The translations under genes and the position numbers were made by a program. Source: Aminicella lysinilytica (lineage in GTDB: Bacteria; Bacillota; Clostridia; Peptostreptococcales; Anaerovoracaceae). Taken from it: a stretch of 64,000 nt of DNA. Positions 43,882-51,963 of the stretch are shown piece after piece (position 1 is the stretch's first letter; each line of letters opens with the position of its first letter). A model generated the notes under the pieces. The model had not been told where the DNA came from. It made no database searches and was given only the letters and a program-made list of their open reading frames with translations. The stretch lies in contig NZ_SNXO01000006.1 of the NCBI RefSeq assembly GCF_004362975.1, forward strand, positions 1 through 64,000. Direction: 5' to 3'.

Positions 43882-44277
43882 TTATCCTTCTTTAACAATA
43901 TTTCCAAGAATAGCATTGACAAACTTCGGTGACTGATCCGTACCGTATTTCTTGGCAAGATCCACGGCCTCATTAATAGCTACGGCTGGTGGAACATCAT
44001 CAATATAGGATATCTCACATGCTGCCAGCCGCAAGATGGCAATGTCTGTCTTAGGCATTCTGTCTATTGACCAGCCGATACTGTATTTCTCTATTTCCGT
44101 GTCTATGGCTTCTCTGTTTTCGCAGATTAGTTTACACAGCCTCTCGCAGTATTCACGCTGAACACCGATTTTTCCTTCTGATAGATACTTCTCTGAAGAC
44201 AATTCATCGTAATCATTGTTCATGTCCATCTGATAAAAAACTTTCATCATGAATTCTCTGGCGTCTGTCCTATTCAT
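43882..44277 (-). CDS. nusB: Transcription antitermination factor NusB
   Basis: NusB binds boxA RNA with NusE in the rRNA antitermination complex. The 131-residue all-helical protein starts NRTDAREFMMKVFYQMD. It has WSIDRMPKTDIAILRLAACEI and VPPAVAINEAVDLAKKYGTDQSPKFVNAILG, the family's C-terminal signature (shown in pieces). It lies one base after the Asp23-family gene, as in many Firmicutes. Confidence 0.94.
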   Translation of the reverse strand: MNRTDAREFMMKVFYQMDMNNDYDELSSEKYLSEGKIGVQREYCERLCKLICENREAIDTEIEKYSIGWSIDRMPKTDIAILRLAACEISYIDDVPPAVAINEAVDLAKKYGTDQSPKFVNAILGNIVKEG

Positions 44278-44621
44278 TATTTATCTTCCTCCTCAGGTAG
44301 ATCCACGCCTTGGACGTGAATATTGATTTCTTTAATCTTACTTCCTATGACTTCCTCCAGAGCCTTTTTAACTGTGCTCTGTATGTCCCAAGCTAATTGT
44401 GGTATTTTGACCTTGTAAATCACTTTTATGTATAGGTCAACAACAAGCTTCTCATCTACAACCGAAAATTTAACTCCTTTGACCGGCGTACCGATTACCG
44501 GTATGCTCTTCAGGGTATTTGTCAGTGTAACGCCCATTCCGCTTACTCCGTCTACACTAGTAGCGGCCTTAACGGCTATATTCATCAGTTCTTCTTCTGT
44601 AGGTCTATTGCTGTCAGACAT
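44277..44621 (-). CDS. Asp23/Gls24 family envelope stress protein
   Basis: A 114-residue protein with the Asp23 signature: IAVKAATSVDGVSGM at the N-terminus (residues 11-25), KFSVVDEKLVVDLYIKV in the middle, and DIQSTVKKALEEVIG toward the end. Members associate with the cell envelope or membrane in Gram-positives. The copy next to nusB corresponds to Bacillus YqhY, linked to fatty acid synthesis control. It shares one base with each neighbour (cnnm upstream, nusB downstream), so translation is coupled. Confidence 0.88.
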   Translation of the reverse strand: MSDSNRPTEEELMNIAVKAATSVDGVSGMGVTLTNTLKSIPVIGTPVKGVKFSVVDEKLVVDLYIKVIYKVKIPQLAWDIQSTVKKALEEVIGSKIKEINIHVQGVDLPEEEDK

Positions 44622-45928
44622 TACTGTTCATCCTTATCACTTATTTTATCAGAACTTTCTTCTTTATCAGGCTCATCTATGTGAAGCCGTACTTTTTCTA
44701 TCCTGCGTTCTTTGACTGATAGGATAGTGAATACATAGTTCTCATATTTGATAGCTCGGTTTACATATCCATCCTGAGGTATTTCTCCTATTATGTCTAT
44801 CAGGAAACCTCCGATAGTCTCACTGTTTTCAGACTCAAGATGTGTTCCGAGTTCTTCGTTTATATCATCCAGATCCACATTACCGTCTACCAGATAGTTG
44901 GATTCGTCGAGTTTTTCTATTATCTCGTCTTCCTCATCATATTCATCGTCGATATCACCTACGATTTCCTCTATGATATCCTCCATAGTAGCAATACCGC
45001 TAAACCCGCCGTACTCATCTATAAGAATAGCTATATGCTGTTTTTCCTTCTGTAGTTCGAAAAACAGGGCATCAATATTCTTAGTCTCAGGGACGAAATA
45101 GGGCCTTCTCAATATAGACTTAATATCGACCTTATCGAAACCTTCTTCCCTGGCTTTTATCAGATAATCCTTGATATGCAGTATGCCTATTATATTATCC
45201 GGCTCATTTTCACACACAGGTATCCTGGAATAGCGTAATTGCATCAATTCATCCAGATATTCTTCCGGAGGATCATTGATATCTATAAGAAAAACATCCG
45301 TTCTAGGTGTCATTATCTCGTAGGCAAGCTCATCATCGAATTGAAATATGCTGCCTATCATTTTCTTTCCTTCTTCTTTAATGACTCCGCTTTCCTGTCC
45401 AACTTCCAGCATTGACATAACTTCATCTTCTGAAAAGTCCTTATCGTCAACATCTGTCTTCTGCCTGAAAAGTTTAAGAAACAGGTTCGCAAATACCAGA
45501 AGCAATCCTGTAACAGGTGTTAGTATTATGCACATAAATGTCTGTATACCGGCAAACTTCAGCGACAGAGTATCGCTGTGCTGACGAGCCAGTTTCCTTG
45601 GTAATATCTCACTTAAAGATATCAGCAAAGCCAGGTATATTGCTACTGATGCTATCTTGTTATAAGGCAGATACAAGACAAGCAACAGACCCATGGCAGC
45701 AAGAACATAGTTCATAGTGCGATTGGTGTATTTGTATTTATACGGTTTTTCAAGTAATTTCTCAAGTCTGACCGCTCTTGGTTCAGACTTATCCTCGAGC
45801 ATATGTCTTACTTTACTCCGGCTTACTGCTTTCATCGAAGAGTTCGAAAGAACTACGATGGCATTAAGCACAATTATTAATGCAATTGTTAACAGTAACA
45901 ATGTTAAATTGCTGGGGTCAGGGTTCAT
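44621..45928 (-). CDS. CNNM/CorC-type membrane protein with CBS domains
   Basis: A 435-residue protein. An N-terminal DUF21/CNNM membrane domain (about 1-190) has four hydrophobic segments and the conserved LSEILPRKLARQHS. A CBS pair follows (about 205-325, MTPRTDVFLIDIND, YSRIPVCENEPDNIIGILHIKDYL, AILIDEYGGFSGIATMEDIIEEIVG in part). A C-terminal CorC_HlyC domain and acidic tail complete it. The family takes part in magnesium or divalent-cation efflux and was formerly called hemolysin-like. It overlaps the Asp23 gene by one base. Confidence 0.88.
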   Translation of the reverse strand: MNPDPSNLTLLLLTIALIIVLNAIVVLSNSSMKAVSRSKVRHMLEDKSEPRAVRLEKLLEKPYKYKYTNRTMNYVLAAMGLLLVLYLPYNKIASVAIYLALLISLSEILPRKLARQHSDTLSLKFAGIQTFMCIILTPVTGLLLVFANLFLKLFRQKTDVDDKDFSEDEVMSMLEVGQESGVIKEEGKKMIGSIFQFDDELAYEIMTPRTDVFLIDINDPPEEYLDELMQLRYSRIPVCENEPDNIIGILHIKDYLIKAREEGFDKVDIKSILRRPYFVPETKNIDALFFELQKEKQHIAILIDEYGGFSGIATMEDIIEEIVGDIDDEYDEEDEIIEKLDESNYLVDGNVDLDDINEELGTHLESENSETIGGFLIDIIGEIPQDGYVNRAIKYENYVFTILSVKERRIEKVRLHIDEPDKEESSDKISDKDEQ

Positions 45929-45953
45929 TAATGATCACACTCCTTAATTATCA

Positions 45954-47186
45954 TTATTTAGTGATTCTTTTTCTCAAAATATAGTCCGGCCTTACCGGTT
46001 TGTTCATTTTAAATTTCAATATTTCCTGTGGATGAGGTGCTGATTCTATTGCCTCACCGCTTTCAAAGTCGTACATCTCAGTTACCTTTTGTTTAAAATA
46101 ACTGATATCCGGCCCGAATACCTCTATTTCTTCACCTACAGTCATTTTATTTCTCTGTTCGACTATGGCGTAACCTGTGCTTTCATCATAACTCTTCACT
46201 ATGCCAACAAATGAATACTCTCTGTTATAAGCGCTCGTTTGATAATTCTGATCCAGATTTGTAGGTTGATTGAAGTAAAAACCCGTAGTGAATTCTCTAT
46301 GGCTGGCTTTCTTTAATTCTGTCAACCATTCCTCATTGAATTCATAGTTATCTGGGTCAGCGTAATACGCATCTATTGCCTGTCTATAGGCATGTACAAC
46401 TGTAGCCACATAATATATGCTCTTCATACGACCTTCTATTTTGGCACTGCATATGCCCGCCTGTATCAACTCAGGTATATGTTCGATCATACATAGATCT
46501 CTTGAGTTCATTATATATGTGCCACGGTCATCTTCCTCGATAGGGTAATATTCCCCCGGCCGTTTCTCTTCCATCAGGCTATACTGCCATCTGCAAGGAT
46601 GAGCGCACTGTCCTCTGTTAGCGTCTCTCTCCGTCATAAAATTACTGAGGAGGCATCTGCCCGAATAAGATATGCACATAGCTCCGTGAACAAATGATTC
46701 AAGTTCCATGTCTTCAGGTATATGGCTGCGAAGTAGTCTTATTTCTTCAAAAGTAAGTTCTCTTGCTGTGACCAGTCTCTTGACTCCCATTCTGTACCAG
46801 AATCCTGCCGTCTTATAGTTTGTCATATTGGCTTGAGTAGAAAGATGTATCACTGCATCGGGATCATGCTCTCTTATCAGATCGAATACTCCCGGATCAG
46901 ATACCAGAAAGGCGTCTATTCCAATATCCTTTATGGTATTTAAATATTTCCCCAATGGTTCAATGTCTTCATTGTGAGCGAAAATATTTACAGTCAGGTA
47001 ACACTTCTTTCCACGTTCATGTGCGAAGGTTACACCTTCTTTCATTTCTTCTACAGAAAAGTTGCCGGCCCCGGCTCTCAGGGAGAACATCTCACCGCCA
47101 AAGTACACAGCATCAGCACCATAGACTATAGCTATCTTAAGTTTTTCAAGGTCGCCTGCCGGCGCCAGTAATTCTATCTTATTCAT
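45954..47186 (-). CDS. trhP: U32 family tRNA hydroxylation protein, TrhP/YegQ-like
   Basis: TrhP proteins make 5-hydroxyuridine at tRNA position 34 with prephenate as co-substrate. The 410-residue protein starts MNKIELLAPAGDLEKLKIA and has DAVYFGGEMFSLRAGAGNF and the U32 core ESFVHGAMCISYSGRCLLSN. Cysteines CISYSGRC and GQCAHPC form the family quartet that may bind a metal or Fe-S centre. The C-terminal beta domain ends KPVRPDYILRKR. The ATG at 47186 (GGGGAAAA upstream) is preferred over the frame's upstream extension to 47222. It overlaps trmR by 8 bases, whose product methylates the hydroxyl. Bacillus has two subunit-like paralogues (YrrN, YrrO); here there is one, of the YrrO length. Confidence 0.85.
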   Translation of the reverse strand: MNKIELLAPAGDLEKLKIAIVYGADAVYFGGEMFSLRAGAGNFSVEEMKEGVTFAHERGKKCYLTVNIFAHNEDIEPLGKYLNTIKDIGIDAFLVSDPGVFDLIREHDPDAVIHLSTQANMTNYKTAGFWYRMGVKRLVTARELTFEEIRLLRSHIPEDMELESFVHGAMCISYSGRCLLSNFMTERDANRGQCAHPCRWQYSLMEEKRPGEYYPIEEDDRGTYIMNSRDLCMIEHIPELIQAGICSAKIEGRMKSIYYVATVVHAYRQAIDAYYADPDNYEFNEEWLTELKKASHREFTTGFYFNQPTNLDQNYQTSAYNREYSFVGIVKSYDESTGYAIVEQRNKMTVGEEIEVFGPDISYFKQKVTEMYDFESGEAIESAPHPQEILKFKMNKPVRPDYILRKRITK

Positions 47187-47847
47187 TTTTCCCCATATAT
47201 ATCGACACTGCCAAACCATCACCTACAGAAAAAAGCGTAGTATGGAACCTTTTATCCCTGCATATAAATTCAACGTATTCCCGCATTTTTCTTATGTTGG
47301 ACTTATGTTTATCCCTAGGATCACAGTCTTCCGTAACCGTCATGCCATGCATTAGTATATTGTCAGAAACCAGAACTGCTCCTGGTTTGCATACTGTAAC
47401 GGCACTTTCCAGGAATCTCCTGTAATGACTTTTTGCCGCATCTATAAATACGAAATCAAAGCCATCAACCCCCTCATCTCTGAGTTTTTCTGTTTGTTCC
47501 TGACCGTCACCCATAAGCAATGTCACTCTGTCATCCAAGGCACTTTTGCTTATATTGGAAACAGCCGCCTTGTGAGCATACTCGTCTTTTTCTATGGTAT
47601 AGATTCTGGCCTCAGGACAATATAACGCGAAAAAAGTAGACGAATACCCGATGGCTGTGCCTATTTCCAAAATCTTCTCGGGTTTTTTCATATCCAAAAG
47701 CATTTTCAAAACTGATTCTGTCTCCTTGAGGATGATAGGCACCATTCCCCTCTCGCCAACCTGGCGAAATGAAATCAGCCTGTCATCTATGGGAGTATAG
47801 AAACTGTTGAAATAATCTCTGACCTGTGTATCTGTAATATCCATCAA
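47179..47847 (-). CDS. trmR: tRNA 5-hydroxyuridine methyltransferase TrmR (YrrM-like)
   Basis: TrmR methylates 5-hydroxyuridine 34 to 5-methoxyuridine in tRNA. The 222-residue class I methyltransferase has the SAM motif KILEIGTAIGYSSTFFALY (about 58-76), DFVFIDAAKSHYRRFLE and DNILMHGMTV. This is the family often named O-methyltransferase/CCoAOMT-like. In Bacillus subtilis yrrM sits after mltG (yrrL) and before the U32 genes, the same order as here. That neighbourhood is the reason for choosing TrmR over other O-methyltransferases. Confidence 0.85.
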   Translation of the reverse strand: MMDITDTQVRDYFNSFYTPIDDRLISFRQVGERGMVPIILKETESVLKMLLDMKKPEKILEIGTAIGYSSTFFALYCPEARIYTIEKDEYAHKAAVSNISKSALDDRVTLLMGDGQEQTEKLRDEGVDGFDFVFIDAAKSHYRRFLESAVTVCKPGAVLVSDNILMHGMTVTEDCDPRDKHKSNIRKMREYVEFICRDKRFHTTLFSVGDGLAVSIYMGKNE

Positions 47848-48933
47848 CTAATCGTTATCCTTCTCTGACTTATCTCTTGCTTCATAGTAAGCATCTTTAT
47901 CCTTAAGAAACTGTTTATAAGTAACTGAAAATGACATTGAATCATCTAGTTTATCGCTGAGGATAAAATACATATATTTAGTGTCAGCAGGATATAAAGC
48001 GGCCTTTATAGAAGCTTCGCCGGGACAACAAATAGGTCCCGGTGGAAGTCCTGTATTCTGATAAGTATTGTAAGGCGAATTTACCTCTGTATCATCATTG
48101 GAAAGGTCTTTCTTCCTGTTATTATCTAGTCCCAGCACATATTGTACCGTTGAATCCATCTGTAATGGCATACCATCATCTAGTCTGTTGTATATGACGC
48201 TGGCTATTTTAGCCCTGTCTTTATCAACACCGCTTTCCTTCTCGATAATGGAAGCTACTATGATTATTTCATTTTCTGTGTAGCCAAGTTTCTTAGCTCT
48301 GGCTTTATACTTAGCTGTAAATATGGAATCATACTTTTTCAACATAGCATTGATTATAGTACTTCCATCAGCATTAGCAGCTACTGAATAAGTGCTTGGG
48401 AAAAGATAACCTTCAAGATTATGACTCCCGCTCTGAGCACCTTTCAGGAATGAATACTTACCTGTAAAGCTACCGCCTTCCAATAATGAGGTGAATTCAG
48501 TCTTATTAACTATGCCAAGTTTGGATAGTTTCTTAGCTACGTCGTACTCTGTATACCCTTCAGGTATAGTGAATGTAATATCATTTGTCTTTCCGCTTTC
48601 AATTATCTTAGCTATCTTATCCATGGAATACGAAGCAGACAGTGCATAGCTCCCTGCCTTATAATTGCCATCATAGCTTTTGAATTTGGAATAGTATTTG
48701 AAGGCATCTGCTGACTCTATAACGCCTTTCTTGACCAGTATCTGGCCTATGGATTCTGTAGTAGAACCCGATGGGATCGTAACAGTCACTACTGTTTTAT
48801 CACTTGGATCGTATGCCTTAGCCATTTGATTCAAGGCAATAAGACAACCAACAAAGGCAAACACTACTAATATTAAGATAATAGCAAAGAGTTTGACTGT
48901 CGGATTCTTAAGCACTGTGGTCCTTTTACTCAT
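47848..48933 (-). CDS. mltG: Endolytic transglycosylase MltG (YceG-like)
   Basis: MltG cuts nascent peptidoglycan strands near the membrane and so limits glycan length. The 361-residue protein has a cytosolic stub and one membrane segment (about 12-34, LFAIILILVVFAFVGCLIAL). A LysM-like region follows, then the YceG catalytic domain with LEGYLFPSTYSV, IVASIIEKESGVDKDRAKIASVIYNRL (catalytic Glu in IIEKES) and LPPGPICCPGEASIKAALYP. It heads the mltG-trmR-trhP block. A 69-base gap with the efp terminator precedes it. Confidence 0.92.
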   Translation of the reverse strand: MSKRTTVLKNPTVKLFAIILILVVFAFVGCLIALNQMAKAYDPSDKTVVTVTIPSGSTTESIGQILVKKGVIESADAFKYYSKFKSYDGNYKAGSYALSASYSMDKIAKIIESGKTNDITFTIPEGYTEYDVAKKLSKLGIVNKTEFTSLLEGGSFTGKYSFLKGAQSGSHNLEGYLFPSTYSVAANADGSTIINAMLKKYDSIFTAKYKARAKKLGYTENEIIIVASIIEKESGVDKDRAKIASVIYNRLDDGMPLQMDSTVQYVLGLDNNRKKDLSNDDTEVNSPYNTYQNTGLPPGPICCPGEASIKAALYPADTKYMYFILSDKLDDSMSFSVTYKQFLKDKDAYYEARDKSEKDND

Positions 48934-48970
48934 ATAACCCTCTCAATCATACAAATAGTAGAAATATCTA

Positions 48971-48994
48971 AAGGGACGTAAGAATACGTCCCTT
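48971..48994 (-). terminator. Terminator of efp
   Basis: AAGGGACGTA and TACGTCCCTT form a perfect 10-base stem around AGAA, just after the efp stop on the minus strand. The tail is TAGATATTTC, a modest U-tract. Confidence 0.65.
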
Positions 48995-49002
48995 CTTGTT
49001 CC

Positions 49003-49563
49003 TTACTTGGATCTTCCGAGATATTCGTCTGTCCTTGTATCTATCTGTATTTTCTCTCCGGTCTCTATGAAAATAGGTACCTGAACGACTGCTCCTGTCT
49101 CAACAGTAGCTGCTTTCGTTACGTTTGTGGCAGTATTGCCCTTAACACCCGGTTCCGTATCTGTTACTAACAGGTCAACAAAATTCGGAGCCTCTACCTG
49201 GAAAGGATTTCCATTATAGAACTTAATAGTTGCTTCATCATTTTCTCTCAGATACTTGATTGCATCTTCAACATCCTCTTTAGAAATAGGTACCTGTTCG
49301 AATGTCTCCTGATCCATGAAATAATAAAGTTCACCGTCATTATACAGATACTGCATCTGTTTGGTGTCTATATGAGCCTTAGGGAATTTATCATCAGGAT
49401 TAAATGCATCCTCTCTGGTTGCTCCTGTAAGGATATTCTTATACTTAGTCCTTACGAAAGCTGCTCCCTTGCCAGGTTTAACATGCTGAAAATCCAGCAC
49501 TACATGGGGCTCTCCGTTTAATTCAAAGGTAATACCTTTTCTAAAATCTCCTGCACTGATCAT
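49003..49563 (-). CDS. efp: Translation elongation factor P
   Basis: EF-P relieves ribosome stalling at consecutive prolines. The 186-residue protein has three beta-barrel domains, starting [18 protein letters not shown]. The ribosome-facing loop carries Lys32 in [12 protein letters not shown], the Bacillus-type site (Pro-Gly-Lys-Gly). The C-terminal [18 protein letters not shown] is canonical. Neither the E. coli type epmA/epmB nor a Bacillus-type modification gene lies nearby. It has its own promoter and terminator, so it is transcribed separately from both long minus-strand runs. Confidence 0.96.
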   Translation of the reverse strand: MISAGDFRKGITFELNGEPHVVLDFQHVKPGKGAAFVRTKYKNILTGATREDAFNPDDKFPKAHIDTKQMQYLYNDGELYYFMDQETFEQVPISKEDVEDAIKYLRENDEATIKFYNGNPFQVEAPNFVDLLVTDTEPGVKGNTATNVTKAATVETGAVVQVPIFIETGEKIQIDTRTDEYLGRSK

Positions 49564-49618
49564 TGGTTTCTTATCTCCTTCTATATTTAAATCAATTAAT
49601 TAACGTTCCTAGTCTTAC

Positions 49619-49647
49619 ATTATATCAAAAATCTTACTCGTTGCCAA
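49619..49647 (-). promoter_or_regulatory. Sigma-A promoter of efp
   Basis: On the minus strand TTGGCA (49642-49647), a 17-base spacer and TATAAT (49619-49624) form a near-consensus promoter. The -35 lies inside the last codons of the ylbF gene. AGAAGGAGAT follows about 55 bases later, before the efp ATG. Confidence 0.75.
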
Positions 49648-49969
49648 GTCCTACAGCTTCTGCCAGCACTTTATACACATCGCTCATCATAAGAGAAAAC
49701 CTCATCTCAGCCTGCAAATACTCAGCTGCAGAAGGATCTTTCATCAGTATGCTATACAGGTCCTGAACCTGCTGAGCCATGTCCTGAGGCATTTCTTCAC
49801 CCATCATCTGCTTAGTCTGCTGTTCCATGTTCTTTCTTTCGAAATCTTTGATCATAGATGATATCTCTGGGTTCTGGTCGATCTTGACTTTTAATGCCTG
49901 ATATTGCTTATATTCTTCTGATTCTCTTATGGACTGAGCAAGTCCGTGCGCCTGTTCATATACGTTCAT
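49634..49969 (-). CDS. YlbF/YmcA family protein (RicF/RicA-like)
   Basis: A 111-residue helical protein with the YlbF/YmcA core: AHGLAQSIRESEEYKQYQALK near the N-terminus (about 7-27) and a C-terminal SLMMSDVYKVLAEAVGL. In Bacillus, RicA, RicF and RicT form a complex that steers RNase Y toward processing of operon mRNAs. Here the gene follows an RNase J gene by 20 bases, in keeping with a role in RNA turnover. I cannot decide whether it is the RicA- or RicF-type; it lacks obvious Fe-S cysteines. Confidence 0.8.
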   Translation of the reverse strand: MNVYEQAHGLAQSIRESEEYKQYQALKVKIDQNPEISSMIKDFERKNMEQQTKQMMGEEMPQDMAQQVQDLYSILMKDPSAAEYLQAEMRFSLMMSDVYKVLAEAVGLGNE

Positions 49970-49989
49970 AATTTACTCCATTCCGCCAA

Positions 49990-51954
49990 CTACGCTTCCA
50001 GGAAAATCGGAAGAATAATTGGGCTTCTCTTAGTTTTACTGAATATATGCTTACGCATATCATCTCTAACTCCATTTTTAATAGTGCTCCAGTCCTTGAA
50101 ACCGCCCTTCAGATTCTTTTCTATAGAATCATAAGCGACTTTCCTCATGTTATCCATAAGGTCTTCGTTTTCTTTAACATAGACGAATCCTCTGGATACT
50201 ATTTCCGGACCGGATACTATAGTACCATTGCTGCGATCTACGGCAGCAGCCACTATTATGAGTCCTGATTCTGAAAGAAGCTTTCTGTCTCTCAGAACGA
50301 TATTTCCTACATCACCTACTCCAAGTCCATCTACCAGGATGTCCTCGGCGCTGACAACATTCTTAAACTGAATGGCTTTCTTTCTATCGACTGTAAGCTG
50401 ATCTCCATTGTCCAAAACGAAGATATTATCCTTCTTCATACCTAATTCCTGAGCCAGCTTGGCATGTCTTACCAGATGTCTATGCTCACCATGTACCGGC
50501 ATGAAAAACTTCGGTTTGATCAGTGAATGCATCAACTTCAGATCTTCCTGACAAGCGTGTCCGGAAACATGTATGTCAGCTATATCATTGTAAATAACTT
50601 CAACTTCTTTTTCATAAAGCTTATTCACTACATTTGAAACAGTCTTCTCGTTTCCAGGTACGGGTGTTGACGATAATATTACCATGTCACCTTTCTTGAG
50701 CTTGACATTTCTATGTTCGTCAGCAGCCATCCTTGATAATGCGGACATTGGCTCTCCCTGACTTCCTGTGGTTATTATTACCAGTTCATTATCCGGTATG
50801 TTCTTGGTCTTGTTAAGATCCACATATGATCCCGGCGGTATCTTCAGATAACCAAGTTCTACGGCCAAAGTTACTACGTTTTCCATACTTCTCCCGGAAA
50901 CTGCAAACTTTCTGCCGTATTTTGCAGCCAATTCTATGATCTTCTGTACACGATGTACGTTAGAAGAGAAAGTGGCTATCAGTATTCTATTCTTTGCTTC
51001 CCTGAATATACCATCAAGAGTCTCGCCAACTACCTTCTCTGACGGCGTAAACCCTGGCCTCAGCACATTAGTGCTGTCCGCCATCATAAGATCAACGCCC
51101 TTCTTGCCTAGTTCAGCAAGTTTAGCAAAGTCTATAGGTTCGCCATCTACAGGTGTATAGTCTATCTTAAAATCTCCCGTATGGAATATTCTGGCTGCCG
51201 GCGTTTCTATGCAGAGGCATATGGCATCTGCAATTGAATGAGTCGTTCTAATTGCCTCTACCTTGAATTCACCGACATTAAACTTATCTCCTGCGTTTAT
51301 AGGCCTCAAGTCGCCCTTGAGTCCATGTTCATCAAGTTTGTTCTTTATCAGTCCTAAAGGAAGCTTGGTCCCATAAATAGGCACGTTTATCTGTTTTAAC
51401 AGATAAGGCACACCGCCAATATGATCCTCATGGCCATGGGTTATTACAACACCCTTGACCTTCTTAGCATTCTTTACCAGATAACTGAAATCCGGTATGA
51501 CCACATCTATTCCAAGCATCTCATCTTCCGGGAAAGACATTCCGCAGTCAATGACCAGTATCTGATCTTTGTACTCCAGGATGGTCATATTCTTGCCTAT
51601 TTCATTAAGTCCACCTATAGGTATTATCTTAATGTTCTCGGCTTTCTTAACAGGCTTTCTTTCACTTTTTTCCAGTTTCTTTTTCATAGGAACGTTTTTA
51701 CGTTCAGTGAGTCCAAGCTCTGCACCTATATCCTTCACATTAGTATTTCTGTGATTTACGGATCTACGGTTACTATTATTCTGATTGTGACCATTACCAT
51801 TATGGTTACGACCACGATTATTGTTATTACCATTGCCATTGCCCTGATTATTCACTCTGGGTTTTGGCCTGTTTTGGTTATTATTGCCTGAGCCACCCGA
51901 TCTTCTTGGAGTCGGCGTTGGATTATCAGGCTTTTTACTGTTAAAATCTCTCAT
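49990..51954 (-). CDS. rnj: Ribonuclease J with an Asn/Gly/Arg-rich N-terminal extension
   Basis: RNase J is the 5'-to-3' exonuclease/endonuclease of Gram-positive mRNA decay. From about residue 107 the 654-residue protein is a canonical metallo-beta-lactamase/beta-CASP enzyme: IPIGGLNEIGKNM, the zinc motif THGHEDHIGG (172-181), HTGDFKIDYTP, GSQGEPMSALSRMA and HVSGHACQEDL, with a C-terminal domain. The first ~106 residues are an extra, probably disordered segment: Asn, Gly and Arg runs (about 20-70), then Lys/Arg-rich residues 88-105. The extension begins at an ATG and is in frame throughout. Similar low-complexity tails on RNA enzymes bind RNA or drive condensates. Many clostridial genomes carry a single RNase J. 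Confidence 0.93.
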   Translation of the reverse strand: MRDFNSKKPDNPTPTPRRSGGSGNNNQNRPKPRVNNQGNGNGNNNNRGRNHNGNGHNQNNSNRRSVNHRNTNVKDIGAELGLTERKNVPMKKKLEKSERKPVKKAENIKIIPIGGLNEIGKNMTILEYKDQILVIDCGMSFPEDEMLGIDVVIPDFSYLVKNAKKVKGVVITHGHEDHIGGVPYLLKQINVPIYGTKLPLGLIKNKLDEHGLKGDLRPINAGDKFNVGEFKVEAIRTTHSIADAICLCIETPAARIFHTGDFKIDYTPVDGEPIDFAKLAELGKKGVDLMMADSTNVLRPGFTPSEKVVGETLDGIFREAKNRILIATFSSNVHRVQKIIELAAKYGRKFAVSGRSMENVVTLAVELGYLKIPPGSYVDLNKTKNIPDNELVIITTGSQGEPMSALSRMAADEHRNVKLKKGDMVILSSTPVPGNEKTVSNVVNKLYEKEVEVIYNDIADIHVSGHACQEDLKLMHSLIKPKFFMPVHGEHRHLVRHAKLAQELGMKKDNIFVLDNGDQLTVDRKKAIQFKNVVSAEDILVDGLGVGDVGNIVLRDRKLLSESGLIIVAAAVDRSNGTIVSGPEIVSRGFVYVKENEDLMDNMRKVAYDSIEKNLKGGFKDWSTIKNGVRDDMRKHIFSKTKRSPIILPIFLEA

Positions 51955-51963
51955 AGATTCCCC

